A DNA stretch of 64,000 nt, from positions 2,108,001 through 2,172,000 of the forward strand of contig NZ_CP044523.1 of the NCBI RefSeq assembly GCF_008831545.1, written 5' to 3'. The position numbers and the translations under genes were made by a program. The notes beneath the pieces are model-generated. The model was given only the letters and a program-made list of their open reading frames with translations, was not told where the DNA came from and made no database searches. The stretch comes from Halorussus halophilus (GTDB taxonomy: Archaea; Halobacteriota; Halobacteria; Halobacteriales; Haladaptataceae). This document shows positions 26,105-35,458 of this stretch, in pieces (positions within the stretch are counted from its first letter, which is position 1; the number at the start of each line of letters is the position of its first letter).

Positions 26105-27759
26105 CGGTCCACCTCGCCGAGAATCACGTCGAGGCTACCCAGCGTGGCGACGAGGTCGGCGACGTACTCGCCCTTGCTCATCGCGTTCAGTGCCGAGAGG
26201 TTACAGAAGCACGGGCTCCGAATCTTGAACCGCCCCGGCTTGTCGGTGCCGTCCGAGCGGATGTAGATACCGAGTTCGCCCTTCGCACCTTCGACGGCGC
26301 GGTACACTTCCGTGTCCGGGTCGGGCTTGAGCGTCCGGGGAACGTTCGCCTGAATGTTGCGCTCGTCCTCGGGCCAGTCTTCGAGCAGGTCGATACACTG
26401 GCTGATAATCTTCGCGGACTCCTCGACTTCGCGCATGCGGACGAGGAGGCGACTGTAGTTGTCACAGCCGTCTTCGGTGACGACGTCCCAGTCGAGCTCG
26501 TCGTAGTAGCCGTAGGGGTCGTCACGACGCAGGTCGTAATCGACGCCGGAACCGCGAAGCACCGGTCCCGTGACGCCGAACTGCTTGGCCGTCTCGGGGT
26601 CGATGGTGCCGGTGTCGATGGTCCGAATCTGGAAGATTTCGTTGCTCGTGATGAGGTCGTGGTACTCTTCGAGCGCCTCCGGGAGGTCGTCGAGGAAGTC
26701 CCGAGTCTTCTCGAAGAACTCCTCGCGCGGCTCCGGCAGGTCCCAGACGACACCGCCGAGGCGGAAGTAGTTGAACATCATGCGCTGACCGGTCAGGTCC
26801 TCCAGAATGTTCTGGACGATTTCTCGGTCCCGCATGGCGTACATGAAGATGGCCGTGAAGTCGCCGTAGATGTCCAGACAGAACGTTCCGAGCGCGAGCA
26901 TGTGCGCGGCGATGCGGCACAGTTCGGCGCTCATCGTCCGGATAATCTGGGCGTACTCGGGCACCTCGATGTCGTTCAAGTCCTCCGCCACGCGAGCGTA
27001 GGCCCACTCGTTGAGCAGGCCCGCCGACGCGTAGTCCCAGCGGTCGGGATACGGCATAATTTGGTGGCGGTAGGTGCCGTTCTGGGCCATCTGCTCCTCG
27101 CAGCGGTGGAGGTAGCCGATGTCCGGTTCCACGTCGGCGACCTGTTCGCCGTCCAGCACCGTCTTCAGGTGGAGCACGCCGTGGGTCGCCGGGTGGTGGG
27201 GACCGATGTTGAGGAACATCGTATCCGACTCGGCGTCCTTGTGGTCCTCCTGGAGCGGATTCTTGTGCTCGTCGAACGAGACGATTTGGGGCTTGTCCTG
27301 GTCGTAGTCCGACGACAGGGGGTGGCCCTGCCACGTCTCGGGGAGCAGAATCCGACGCATGTCGGGGTGGCCGTCGTAGTTGACACCGACCAAGTCGTAG
27401 GCCTCCCGCTCCTGCCAGTTGGCCGTCTTGAACACGCCCGAGGCCGTCTCACTGACCGGGTTCTCCACGTCGGTTGGCACGACGACGCTGACCTCTTGGG
27501 TCGGGTCGTCGAACTTCTTCAGGTGGTAGATGGTCTCGAAGCGGTCCTCGTAGTCCTGGGCCGTGACCATCGAGAGGTGGTCGAAGCCAGCCTCGTCGCG
27601 CAGGATTTCGAGCGTCGCCGCCACTTCGTCGGGGCGGACGACGAACCCTTCCGCGTTGAGGTGGGTCTCGCGACCGATGACGTGGTCACCGAGCATGTCG
27701 GCGATGGCGTCGTAATCGACGCCCTCGATGGATTGGGGACGCTTCTCTTGGGAACTCAT
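26101..27759 (-). CDS. nuoCD: NADH-quinone oxidoreductase subunit CD fusion
   Basis: A 552-residue fusion of the 30-kDa and 49-kDa subunits of the peripheral arm. The NuoC-like part (about 25-150) contains YHLKKFDDPTQEVSV and WQEREAYDLVGVNYDGHPDMRRILLP. The NuoD-like part (from about 170) starts NIGPHHPATHGVLHL and includes GYLHRCEEQMAQN, TGQRMMFNYFRLGGV and DPCF-type end replaced by SPCFCNLSALNAM. The quinone-site His in HPATHG is present. Fused NuoCD is known in some bacteria and is usual in haloarchaea. Confidence 0.97.
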   Translation of the reverse strand: MSSQEKRPQSIEGVDYDAIADMLGDHVIGRETHLNAEGFVVRPDEVAATLEILRDEAGFDHLSMVTAQDYEDRFETIYHLKKFDDPTQEVSVVVPTDVENPVSETASGVFKTANWQEREAYDLVGVNYDGHPDMRRILLPETWQGHPLSSDYDQDKPQIVSFDEHKNPLQEDHKDAESDTMFLNIGPHHPATHGVLHLKTVLDGEQVADVEPDIGYLHRCEEQMAQNGTYRHQIMPYPDRWDYASAGLLNEWAYARVAEDLNDIEVPEYAQIIRTMSAELCRIAAHMLALGTFCLDIYGDFTAIFMYAMRDREIVQNILEDLTGQRMMFNYFRLGGVVWDLPEPREEFFEKTRDFLDDLPEALEEYHDLITSNEIFQIRTIDTGTIDPETAKQFGVTGPVLRGSGVDYDLRRDDPYGYYDELDWDVVTEDGCDNYSRLLVRMREVEESAKIISQCIDLLEDWPEDERNIQANVPRTLKPDPDTEVYRAVEGAKGELGIYIRSDGTDKPGRFKIRSPCFCNLSALNAMSKGEYVADLVATLGSLDVILGEVDR

Positions 27760-28460
27760 GGTGAATCAGCCCAGTTGTAGCGCATGACGAGAGTCTCCTC
27801 GTCGATGTCGTCTGCGAGCTTCTCGACCAGTTCGTCCCGTTCTAAGTCCGAGAACTGCTCCATCTCGTACGGCTTGACCGTCACCGGACTGCTCTCGCCG
27901 TTGGCGATGCGCTCTTGGAGCTTGACGACGCCGTAGACGAGTGCTTCGGGGCGCGGCGGGCAACCGGGGACGTGGATGTCCACCGGGATGACCTCTTCTG
28001 CGCCCTTGATGACGTTGTAGCCCTCTTGGAACGGGCCGCCCGAGATAGAACAGGAGCCCATGTTCACGACGAACTTGGGTTCGGGCATCTGGTCGTAGAC
28101 CCGCTTCATGCGCGGGGCGAACTTCGAGACGATGGTCCCCGGAACGATCATCACGTCGGCCTGTCGCGGCGACGCGCGCGGGACCCCCGAACCGAAGCGG
28201 TCGAGGTCGTGCTTGACCGCGTAGGTGTGCATCATCTCGATGCTGCAACACGCGATACCGAACTGCAGCATGAACATCGACGACCCCCGCACCCAGTTCA
28301 TGAACTTGTCGAACTTCGTGAGGATGAACGGCGAGGAGCCGAACGCCTCTCGAAGCTTGGAGTTGAAGCGGTTGTCCACCGCCCCGCTCATCCGGGCCTC
28401 GCGGGTCTTAGTCTGTGCGTCTGTGCTTCCGCGAATCGTGTCCCGTGGTTCGTTACTCAT
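27756..28460 (-). CDS. nuoB: NADH-quinone oxidoreductase subunit B ([4Fe-4S] N2)
   Basis: A 234-residue subunit holding the terminal cluster N2. The Cys ligands are visible in [22 protein letters not shown] and [11 protein letters not shown]. An N-terminal hydrophilic extension of about 40 residues precedes the family core. The ATG at 28460 is chosen because it overlaps the nuoA stop (ATGA); a longer frame exists upstream, inside nuoA. Confidence 0.97.
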   Translation of the reverse strand: MSNEPRDTIRGSTDAQTKTREARMSGAVDNRFNSKLREAFGSSPFILTKFDKFMNWVRGSSMFMLQFGIACCSIEMMHTYAVKHDLDRFGSGVPRASPRQADVMIVPGTIVSKFAPRMKRVYDQMPEPKFVVNMGSCSISGGPFQEGYNVIKGAEEVIPVDIHVPGCPPRPEALVYGVVKLQERIANGESSPVTVKPYEMEQFSDLERDELVEKLADDIDEETLVMRYNWADSP

Positions 28461-28864
28461 TGTCTGTCTACACTCCGTTGCGTGGGGTTGCTGACCCAAC
28501 GTACGGCACCGTTACGCCAGGCCCAACCGAGCCCGACGACGAGAACGCCGATGAACAGGAGCATCGGCAGCAACGCCGTGGTGAGTCCGACGCCTTCCAT
28601 CGAGACTGCCCGGCGGTAGATGACCGTCCAAGGGAAGATGAGGACGGTCTCGATGTCGAAGACGACGAACAGCAGCGCGACCATGTAGTACTGAATGTTG
28701 AAACGGATGCGCGTGCCGCCCGTCGGAATCTCACCACTCTCGTAGACGGTGGTTTTACCTTTTTCTGGCACACTCGGCCGGAGGAGACTGGAGACCGCCA
28801 TCATCCCGAGCGGAATCAACAGCCCCACCAGCGCAAGCGCGCCAATGGCTATCCATGGATTCAT
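28457..28864 (-). CDS. nuoA: NADH-quinone oxidoreductase subunit A
   Basis: A 135-residue, three-helix membrane subunit. The loop YESGEIPTGGTRIRFNIQYYMVALLFVVFDIETVLIFPW-like sequence is diagnostic; its conserved Cys is replaced by Ser (YESGE), which is common outside mitochondria. First gene of the operon. GGAG at about 28872-28875 may be a ribosome-binding site. Confidence 0.96.
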   Translation of the reverse strand: MNPWIAIGALALVGLLIPLGMMAVSSLLRPSVPEKGKTTVYESGEIPTGGTRIRFNIQYYMVALLFVVFDIETVLIFPWTVIYRRAVSMEGVGLTTALLPMLLFIGVLVVGLGWAWRNGAVRWVSNPTQRSVDRQ

Positions 28865-29127
28865 ACCGGTTTTCTCCTAGCGGTCGGAAGTTGTGAGCGC
28901 ACCCCTATAAGCGTTGATTCTTGCGATTCGTTCGGATTCGAACGTCTCAAGCGCCTCTCGGCGGTTTGACGGTTTCTGTCGGGAAACGAGATATTTCGGT
29001 TGAGACAGGGTGGCACGGACGGGAGGTGACGCTACTTCGTCGTGGGTTCTGTTCAGTAAACCGAGAGTAATCCGAGATAGAGCGTCCAGTGGCGCTCGCG
29101 GCCAAAATCAGGCTTCTTAAGCGAGCC
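28865..29127. promoter_or_regulatory. Promoter region of the nuo operon
   Basis: A 263-base gap without genes. On the minus strand TTATAG (28905-28910) lies about 42-46 bases upstream of nuoA and is the best TATA-box candidate, giving a short leader. The rest, towards purE, shows no repeat; the run CTTCTTAAGCGAG at about 29112-29124 could be part of the purE terminator. Confidence 0.45.
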
Positions 29128-29742
29128 TTACTCTCGACCCTCGCGGAACGCCGGAGTGCCCTGCTCGTGGAGTCGGCGCGAAACGTCCGCGACGCCCGCT
29201 TGCAGGTCGTCGTGGTACTCGACCAGTCTGTCGCGTAGTTCGTCGTGTTCGCGCGCGAGCGTCTGCACCGCAGAGAGCGCGGCGTTGAACGACTTGCCCG
29301 CGTCCACGGCGACGATGGGCGCGCCCGTCGGCATACCGATGACCGACGAGACGGACTTCTCTTGGACCGGGACGCCCACCACGGGTAACGGAAACGCGAG
29401 CGAGGCAGTCATGTTCGGCAGGTCGGCGGACTTGCCCCCTGCACCCGCAATAATCACGTCCAGTCCGCGCGCCTCGGCGGTCTCGGCGTAGGCGTACATC
29501 AGGTCCGGAGTTCGATGTGCGGAAACGACGTACGTCTCGAAGGTGAATCGGGCCTCCGGCGGGTCGTCGTAATCAGTCACCTCTTCGAATCCCAACTCGG
29601 TTAGCGCGTCGTACGCGCCGGACATCACGTCTAAGTCCGAGTCGCTCCCCATCACGATGCCGATTTCGGGGGTCGCTTCGGGGTCTCTGTCACGCTCTGC
29701 CTCCGCTCGCAGGTCGTCGATGAGTTGCTGGAGTTCGGTCAT
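29128..29742 (-). CDS. purE: N5-carboxyaminoimidazole ribonucleotide mutase
   Basis: A 204-residue cytoplasmic enzyme of purine synthesis that moves the carboxyl group of N5-CAIR to C4, giving CAIR. The class I signature is clear: GIVMGSDSDLDVM, VVSAHRTPDLMY and IIAGAGGKSADLPNMTASLAFPLPVVGVPV. An N-terminal leader of about 20 residues and an acidic C-terminus are present. The ATG overlaps the purK stop (ATGA), so the two are co-translated. Presence of PurK supports the N5-CAIR route. Confidence 0.95.
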   Translation of the reverse strand: MTELQQLIDDLRAEAERDRDPEATPEIGIVMGSDSDLDVMSGAYDALTELGFEEVTDYDDPPEARFTFETYVVSAHRTPDLMYAYAETAEARGLDVIIAGAGGKSADLPNMTASLAFPLPVVGVPVQEKSVSSVIGMPTGAPIVAVDAGKSFNAALSAVQTLAREHDELRDRLVEYHDDLQAGVADVSRRLHEQGTPAFREGRE

Positions 29743-30935
29743 TGGAAGGTCACCTTCTCGCGTAGTTCTCGCGCGTCTTCGAGTAGCGTCTCGACTTCGG
29801 CGTCACAGTCGTCGGTCAGCGTCAAGTGCGCCATCTTCCGCAGGGGCCGCACCTGCTTCTTGCCGTACCAGTGGAAACTCGCGCCCGGTTCGGCAAGAAT
29901 GGAATCGGCGCCAGAGAGGCTCGCTGACTGATTCTCCTCGACGTCGCCCAGAATATTCGCCATCACGATGGGGCTCCGGAGGTCGGTCGCACCGAGCGGC
30001 TTGCCGGTTACGGCGCGCGCGTGCTGTTCGAACTGCGAGGTCAGCGCGCCCTCGATAGTGTAGTGGCCGGAGTTGTGCGGGCGCGGCGCGATTTCGTTGA
30101 CCAAAATCTCGCCATCTGCTCGCGGTTCGTCACCGCTCGCATTCGAGGCGCTTCGCGCCTCGCTCGTCTGGAAGAGTTCGATGCCGTAGACGCCTCTCCC
30201 CGACAGTTGGTCCAGCACGTCCGAAGCTACCTCGCGGGCGCGCTCCGCGACTGCCTCCTCGGTGCGCGCAGGCACGACGGTCTCGCGCAGAATCTCGTCC
30301 TCGTGGATATTTTCGCCGAGCGGGAAGGTGGCGGTTTCCTCCTTCCCTTTCACGCCGATGATGGACACCTCGCGCTCGAACTCCACGAACTGTTCGACCA
30401 TCGCACCGCCCGCAACCGAATCGAGCGCGGCGTCGATGTCGGCCTCGCTCTCGATGGGGACGTTGCCCCGGCCGTCGTAGCCACCCTCGCGGGCCTTGAG
30501 CATGACCGGATAGCCGAATTCGTCCAGTGCGTCCTCCAAATCTGCGCGGTCATCCACCTGTCGGAACGGCGGCACCGGCACGCCCGCCTCCCGAAGTCGC
30601 TCCTTCTGGACCAGTTTGTCCTGAATCGTGCGCAGGGTCGCCGGGTCGGGGTGGACCGGCACGTCGTACTCCAACTCGACGGCTTCGAGGAGGTCGGGGT
30701 CGGCCAACTCGATTTCGTACGTGAGGTAGTCCGCGCGCGAGGCGAGTTCCCGGACGGCGTCCTCGTCGTCGAAGTCGCCGACGAGTTGGTCGCGCGCGAC
30801 CGGAGACGCCGGACAGTCCGGCGTCGGGTCTAAGACCACTAGCTCGATACCAAGCGGCGTCGCGGCCTCTCCGAGCATCCGACCGAGTTGACCACCGCCG
30901 ACGACGCCGAGCGTGACTGGGTCGCTGTCGCTCAT
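29739..30935 (-). CDS. purK: N5-carboxyaminoimidazole ribonucleotide synthase
   Basis: A 398-residue ATP-grasp enzyme that makes N5-CAIR from AIR, bicarbonate and ATP. Visible features are GVVGGGQLGRML at the N-terminus, VMLKAREGGYDGRGN (ATP binding), FVEFEREVSIIGVKG and NEIAPRPHNSGHYTIEGALTSQFEQH (metal and active site). An extra segment of 18 residues (QTSEARSASNASGDEPRA) is inserted between GIELF and DGEILVNE, where other PurK proteins have about two residues. A TATA-like CTTATG about 27 bases upstream suggests a leaderless transcript. Confidence 0.95.
   Translation of the reverse strand: MSDSDPVTLGVVGGGQLGRMLGEAATPLGIELVVLDPTPDCPASPVARDQLVGDFDDEDAVRELASRADYLTYEIELADPDLLEAVELEYDVPVHPDPATLRTIQDKLVQKERLREAGVPVPPFRQVDDRADLEDALDEFGYPVMLKAREGGYDGRGNVPIESEADIDAALDSVAGGAMVEQFVEFEREVSIIGVKGKEETATFPLGENIHEDEILRETVVPARTEEAVAERAREVASDVLDQLSGRGVYGIELFQTSEARSASNASGDEPRADGEILVNEIAPRPHNSGHYTIEGALTSQFEQHARAVTGKPLGATDLRSPIVMANILGDVEENQSASLSGADSILAEPGASFHWYGKKQVRPLRKMAHLTLTDDCDAEVETLLEDARELREKVTFQ
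30117..30170. repeat. Palindrome-bearing 54-base insertion within purK
   Basis: This in-frame segment adds 18 residues to PurK. It contains the perfect hairpin CGAGGCGC-TTC-GCGCCTCG (30144-30151 with 30155-30162). The composition GAGCGAGGCGCGAAGCGCC resembles the GAGCGAAGCGAGC motifs of the intergenic and tRNA-flanking repeats in this window. Confidence 0.6.
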
Positions 30936-31021
30936 TGAGCGAGACGTTGTGGACAGGACTGCATAAGATTTGCCAACTCGAACGCGAGCTATGCACGAAC
31001 GTGGTTACTGTGAGCCATCGA

Positions 31022-32812
31022 TTACGACGACTCGTCGTTCGAGTCGCCGCCACCACCATCAGTCGCCGGTGGCGCATCGGACGGCAGCGCGTCCTCGTGG
31101 ACGTAGAAGACGGTCCGGCTTCCGTGGATGGTCAACTCGTGTTCGTACGCTCGGTAGTTCGACAAGCGACGGTCGAGTACGTGACTGTCTGACGCGCGAG
31201 CGATGACGACTGGAGGAACGTCCCCGCTGAGTTGGCTTGGGTCGGCCGCGCTCTCGACCACTGCGTCGGCATGCTCGGTGTACCACGGAATCGGCAGTCG
31301 GTTGTACCAGCCACCACCTGCGGCCCACCGGTCGTTATCAGACTCGTCGGCCACGTAGAAGTCAGAGCCGTAGTATAGGACGTCGGTGCCGTCGTTCTGT
31401 CTGGCGACCTCCCCGACCAACTCCAGCGTCGGGCGGATGCCGTCTGCCGGTTGGCCGTACTGGACGAGCGTGTTCACGTCCGTCTGGCCGTCGTCGAGAT
31501 ACTCGTCCTGCGGATGGACGAAACTCGTCGTGACGGCCGTGGCCGCCATCTGGCCGACGACGAGCAGCACGAGCAGGGTGGCGAGCGTCGCACTCACGCC
31601 GTCGCTGTCGCCGATAGCCTGTGCGGCCCACCGGACGAAGACGGCGAGACCGACGCCTGCCGGGATTACGAGCGGGACGACGGCGTGAATCGGCTCCCAC
31701 GGGAACGGGTTCTCGACGATGACTGGGTAGCCGACGAGGCTGACGAATCCCCAGTAGAACGTGAACGCGACGAGGTCACGAGGGCGAGGCCCGTCGTATC
31801 GGTCCACGAAGAACCCGACGAGCGCGAGTACGAGCAACGGAAGCGCGCCCTGCTGGGTGGGTTTCCAGAGCGCCTTGAACGTCCCGAGGAACGAGTTCTG
31901 GTTGCCCTCGCCCCACTTGCTCGCGAACTTCTCCCACGACCCGACTGTCGCCTCCTCCACGACCGCGGGGAACATGCCCGGATTCGTGAACGCCTTCCAG
32001 AGACCGGGACCGGGGACCCCACGCGCTCTCGGCGCGTAGAAGAATATCACGACGGCGAAGAAGAACGCGAGACCGAGCGCCAGATGGAGCCACCACCTAC
32101 GGGCGTGCCAGAGGTCCGAACCCCACTTGCGGAGCAGGGCGACCCGGTCGTCTTCCCCGCCGACGAGGAGCAGGCGGTGTTCCAACAGGAGTACCGCCGC
32201 GCCGAGCCACGTCACGACGTAGACGAGGACGTTCTCCTTGGTGGTGAACGCCAGCGCCAACATCAGCGTCCCGGCGTAGAGATATCGCGGCTTGTGCGTG
32301 TCGAACAGTCTGACGTAGAACGCCAGCGCGTACACCATGAACGCCGCCAGCAGCACGTCGTTCCGCATGAACCGCGAGTAGTACAGCAGCAGCGGGTTGA
32401 GCGCGAAGAAGAGGCCGACGGTGAGCATCTCCGCCCGGTCCAGTCGCTCGCGGAACAGCCACGCGGTCAGCGGGAGAAGTCCAGAGACGATTGCCACGGG
32501 GAGGCGAGCGAGGAAGTCGCTCGCACCGAACAACTGGAACAGATACTTGTTCACGTGGTAGAGGAACGGGCCGTGGATAGACGCGTGGTACTCCCAGATG
32601 CCGTTCTCCGCGTACCGCAGAATCCAGTAGCCGACGCGTGCCTCGTCCCAGTGGAACACCCGCGTCCCGAGTGCGAACAGTCGGAGCGACAGCGCGACGA
32701 GCGTCACCGCGACGACCGCCGCGAGCGTTCGGGTCCCAACCGACCGTCCGAACGCCGTCACGGAGTCGTGGCTCCGCCCGAGTTCGCTAGAGGGTGTCTC
32801 GTCTGTACTCAT
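31022..32812 (-). CDS. Agl23-like multi-span membrane glycosyltransferase family protein
   Basis: About 596 residues with around a dozen helices, resembling the TIGR03663 group (flippase-activity-associated Agl23) and GT39/GT83-type glycosyltransferases. The first luminal loop carries the acidic motif VFHWDEARVGYW (WDE as in lipid-linked sugar transferases), then HGPFLYHVNKYLFQLFG. Further features are YYSRFMRNDVLLAAFM, and a soluble C-terminal domain (about 455-596) ending in a Gly/Asp/Ser tail. It probably acts in N-glycosylation or surface glycan assembly at the outer face of the membrane. The start at 32812 is supported by a TATA-like TTGTATCC about 27 bases upstream. Confidence 0.85.
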   Translation of the reverse strand: MSTDETPSSELGRSHDSVTAFGRSVGTRTLAAVVAVTLVALSLRLFALGTRVFHWDEARVGYWILRYAENGIWEYHASIHGPFLYHVNKYLFQLFGASDFLARLPVAIVSGLLPLTAWLFRERLDRAEMLTVGLFFALNPLLLYYSRFMRNDVLLAAFMVYALAFYVRLFDTHKPRYLYAGTLMLALAFTTKENVLVYVVTWLGAAVLLLEHRLLLVGGEDDRVALLRKWGSDLWHARRWWLHLALGLAFFFAVVIFFYAPRARGVPGPGLWKAFTNPGMFPAVVEEATVGSWEKFASKWGEGNQNSFLGTFKALWKPTQQGALPLLVLALVGFFVDRYDGPRPRDLVAFTFYWGFVSLVGYPVIVENPFPWEPIHAVVPLVIPAGVGLAVFVRWAAQAIGDSDGVSATLATLLVLLVVGQMAATAVTTSFVHPQDEYLDDGQTDVNTLVQYGQPADGIRPTLELVGEVARQNDGTDVLYYGSDFYVADESDNDRWAAGGGWYNRLPIPWYTEHADAVVESAADPSQLSGDVPPVVIARASDSHVLDRRLSNYRAYEHELTIHGSRTVFYVHEDALPSDAPPATDGGGGDSNDESS

Positions 32813-32919
32813 CGTTTCTGGGAAAACATCCGAAGGGATACAAGTGTACCGGAGCAGTCGAGGAGTCAATTTTTCCGGATAGCGGTAGTTCTTTTACCGG
32901 TCCACGCCACCGTTCGACC

Positions 32920-33321
32920 ATGGTTGCTCTCGGCCTCGTCGTCTCGCGGTTCAACCGCGAGGTAACCGAGCAGATGGAGAAACACGCCCGCGACGCCGCC
33001 GAAGAACGCGGGGCAGAGATCGTCGAGTCGGTGGAGGTGCCGGGTGCCTACGACGCGCCGCTGGCCGCCGACAGACTGGCGCGAAGAGACGAAATCGACG
33101 CCGTGGCAGTCCTCGGCACGATCGTCACCGGTGACACAGACCACGACCAAGTCATCGCCGACGCCGCCGCGCAAGGCCTCACCGACGTGAGCCTCGACCG
33201 CGACAAGCCGGTCACCCTCGGGGTCACCGGTCCCGGCATGTCGGGCGCTGAAGCCCGCGAACGCGAATCGAAGGGTGCAGACGCCGTCGAGAGCGCAGTA
33301 GACCTCGTGGAGGAACTCTAA
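32920..33321 (+). CDS. ribH: 6,7-dimethyl-8-ribityllumazine synthase
   Basis: A 133-residue enzyme of riboflavin synthesis, condensing the 4-carbon phosphate and the pyrimidinedione to form lumazine. Family features are GLVVSRFNREVTEQM, EVPGAYDAPLAADRLAR and AVLGTIVTGDTDHDQVI, which carries the catalytic His region. The C-terminal half is VTLGVTGPGMSGAEARER. The start at 32920 begins the conserved first strand. CTTTTACC at about 32891-32898 is a TATA-like box consistent with leaderless translation. Confidence 0.94.
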   Translation: MVALGLVVSRFNREVTEQMEKHARDAAEERGAEIVESVEVPGAYDAPLAADRLARRDEIDAVAVLGTIVTGDTDHDQVIADAAAQGLTDVSLDRDKPVTLGVTGPGMSGAEARERESKGADAVESAVDLVEEL

Positions 33322-33322
33322 C

Positions 33323-34465
33323 ATGGACTTTTCAGACCGCATTCAACGAGTCGAACCGAGCGCGACGCTCGCCATCAGTAACCTCGCCGCCGAACTCGAA
33401 GCCGACGGCGCGGACGTGGTGGACCTGAGCGTCGGCGAACCGGACTTCCCGACGCCCGAAAACATCGTCGAGGCCGGAAAGGACGCCATCGACGCAGGCC
33501 ACACCGGCTACACCTCATCGAACGGGATTCCCGAGCTGAAGGCGGCTATCGCCACGAAACTAGCCGGAAACGGCCTGAGCTACGACGCGAGCGAAATCAT
33601 CGTCACGCCCGGCGCGAAGCAGGCGCTCTACGAGACCATCCAGACCCTCGTGGACGATGGCGACGAAGTCGTCCTGCTCGACCCGGCGTGGGTCTCCTAC
33701 GAAGCAATGGTCAAACTCGCTGGTGGGAGCCTGAACCGAGTTGACCTCGCGCCCCACGACTTCCAACTCGAACCGGCACTGGACGACCTCGAAGCGGCCA
33801 TCTCGGACGAGACCCAACTGCTCGTCGTCAACTCGCCGAACAACCCGACCGGCGCGGTGTACTCCGACGACGCACTCGCAGGCGTCGCGGACCTCGCCGT
33901 CGAACACGACGTGACCGTCATCAGCGACGAGATTTACGAGCAGATTACCTACGGCGAAGAACCGACGAGTCTCGGCACCTTCGACGGCATGGCCGAGCGA
34001 ACCGTCACCATCAACGGCTTCTCGAAGGCCTACTCGATGACTGGCTGGCGACTCGGCTACATCGCCGCGCCCGAGGAACTGATTTCGCAGGCCGGAAAGC
34101 TCCACAGTCACTCGGTCTCCTGTGCGACGAACTTCGTCCAGCACGCGGGCGTCGAAGCCCTCGAAAACACCGAGGAAGAAATCGAGGAGATGGTCGAGGC
34201 GTTCGCGGAACGACGCGAGTACCTGACTGACCGACTGGACGAGTTGGGCGTTCGCGCACCGGACCCGGACGGCGCGTTCTACCTCATGATGGAGGTCGCA
34301 GAAGACGACCAGCAGTGGTGCGAGGACGCCTTGCAGGAAGCCCACGTAGCGACGGTTCCCGGAAGCGCATTCGGCGCGCCCGGCTACGCCCGCATCTCCT
34401 ACGCAAACAGTCTGGAGCGAATCGGCGAAGCGGTCGATAGACTCGTGGACGCAGAGTTGCTGTAG
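33323..34465 (+). CDS. Class I aminotransferase (aspartate aminotransferase-like)
   Basis: A 380-residue PLP enzyme. Visible motifs are VVDLSVGEPDFPTPE, NSPNNPTGAVYS, ISDEIYEQITYG and the PLP lysine in TINGFSKAYSMTGWRLGYIAAP, with the C-terminal GYARISYANSLERI containing the substrate-carboxylate Arg. This is the archaeal AspC/aromatic group. The exact amino donor (Asp, Ala or aromatic) cannot be set. It follows ribH by one base and may be co-transcribed. Confidence 0.93.
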   Translation: MDFSDRIQRVEPSATLAISNLAAELEADGADVVDLSVGEPDFPTPENIVEAGKDAIDAGHTGYTSSNGIPELKAAIATKLAGNGLSYDASEIIVTPGAKQALYETIQTLVDDGDEVVLLDPAWVSYEAMVKLAGGSLNRVDLAPHDFQLEPALDDLEAAISDETQLLVVNSPNNPTGAVYSDDALAGVADLAVEHDVTVISDEIYEQITYGEEPTSLGTFDGMAERTVTINGFSKAYSMTGWRLGYIAAPEELISQAGKLHSHSVSCATNFVQHAGVEALENTEEEIEEMVEAFAERREYLTDRLDELGVRAPDPDGAFYLMMEVAEDDQQWCEDALQEAHVATVPGSAFGAPGYARISYANSLERIGEAVDRLVDAELL

Positions 34466-34564
34466 CGGTAGACGCGACGGCGCGCCGACTATTATTTTTC
34501 GATTGCTGAGAATCTCCATCGTAACTAAGACGGTTCCAGCCGTACGTATCGTCAGAGGATTTCC

Positions 34565-35452
34565 ATGTACGATACTATCGTCGTTCCGACGGACGGCAGT
34601 GAACACGCGGTACGAGCGGCGGAACACGCACTGAAGTTGGCAGACGCCTTCGACGCGACGGTTCACCTTCTCAACGTCGTGGACGTGCAAGAAGCCGCAG
34701 GCTTCTTCAACGCTGGCGGGGTGGACCAAGAGTACGTCGGACGACTCGAAGACGCCGGTCGGGAGCTAATTCGAGAGACACAAAACCAATTCGAAGGGTC
34801 GGACGCAGTGCAGACCGCAGTCGTGAAAGGAGGTCCCGCTCGGGGCATCCTCGACTATGCCGACGACCACGACGCCGACCTGCTCGTCATGGGCACCCAT
34901 GGACGGAAGGGAGTGAACAGATTCGTCGCGGGAAGCGTGACCGAGAAAGTCCTCCGACTCGCGGAGATTCCGGTGATGACTACCCGAGCAGTCGAAGCGA
35001 GCGAGATTGCCGACGGCTACGACCGGATTCTAGTGCCGACCGACGGGAGCGACTGTGCCGCAGAAGCAATCGACCACGCTATCGACATCGCGCAGGCGTT
35101 CGACGCGACGGTCTACACGCTCTACGTCGTGGACATGGGCGTTCTGACCGCTGAGCCGGACATCGCCCCCGCGACGGAGACGATGGACCAACTCGAAAAG
35201 CTCGGTGAGGACGCTACGAGTGCCGTCGCCGAACGAATGCGGGACGCTGGTGTCGAAGTCGAGACAGCCGTCCGGCGAGGGTTCCCTGCACAGACGCTCC
35301 TCGAACACGCCGACGAGAACGACGTGGACCTGATTGCGATGGGGACCCACGGTCGGAGCGGATTCGAGCGGTTCTTCCTCGGCAGTACGACCGAGAAAAT
35401 CGTCCGGCGCGCCGAGATGCCGGTGCTGGCAGTGCCGCACGAGCAGCAGTAG
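34565..35452 (+). CDS. Tandem universal stress protein (two UspA domains)
   Basis: A 295-residue cytoplasmic protein with two UspA domains (about 1-140 and 153-295). Each opens with IVVPTDGSEHA or ILVPTDGSDCA and ends with the ATP-binding signature: GTHGRKGVNRFVAGSVTEKV in the first and GTHGRSGFERFFLGSTTEKI in the second. Both nucleotide sites appear intact. Such tandem proteins are frequent in haloarchaea and bind ATP under stress. No linked partner is seen. Confidence 0.94.
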   Translation: MYDTIVVPTDGSEHAVRAAEHALKLADAFDATVHLLNVVDVQEAAGFFNAGGVDQEYVGRLEDAGRELIRETQNQFEGSDAVQTAVVKGGPARGILDYADDHDADLLVMGTHGRKGVNRFVAGSVTEKVLRLAEIPVMTTRAVEASEIADGYDRILVPTDGSDCAAEAIDHAIDIAQAFDATVYTLYVVDMGVLTAEPDIAPATETMDQLEKLGEDATSAVAERMRDAGVEVETAVRRGFPAQTLLEHADENDVDLIAMGTHGRSGFERFFLGSTTEKIVRRAEMPVLAVPHEQQ

Positions 35453-35458
35453 CGACTC

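Noticed and set aside
26044-27780. A long plus-strand frame opposite nuoCD
   Set aside because: It is an antisense shadow of a clear complex I gene and has no family features.
28457-28864. A mutated NuoA lacking the conserved Cys
   Set aside because: Ser in place of that Cys is common in prokaryotic NuoA, so it is not a sign of decay.
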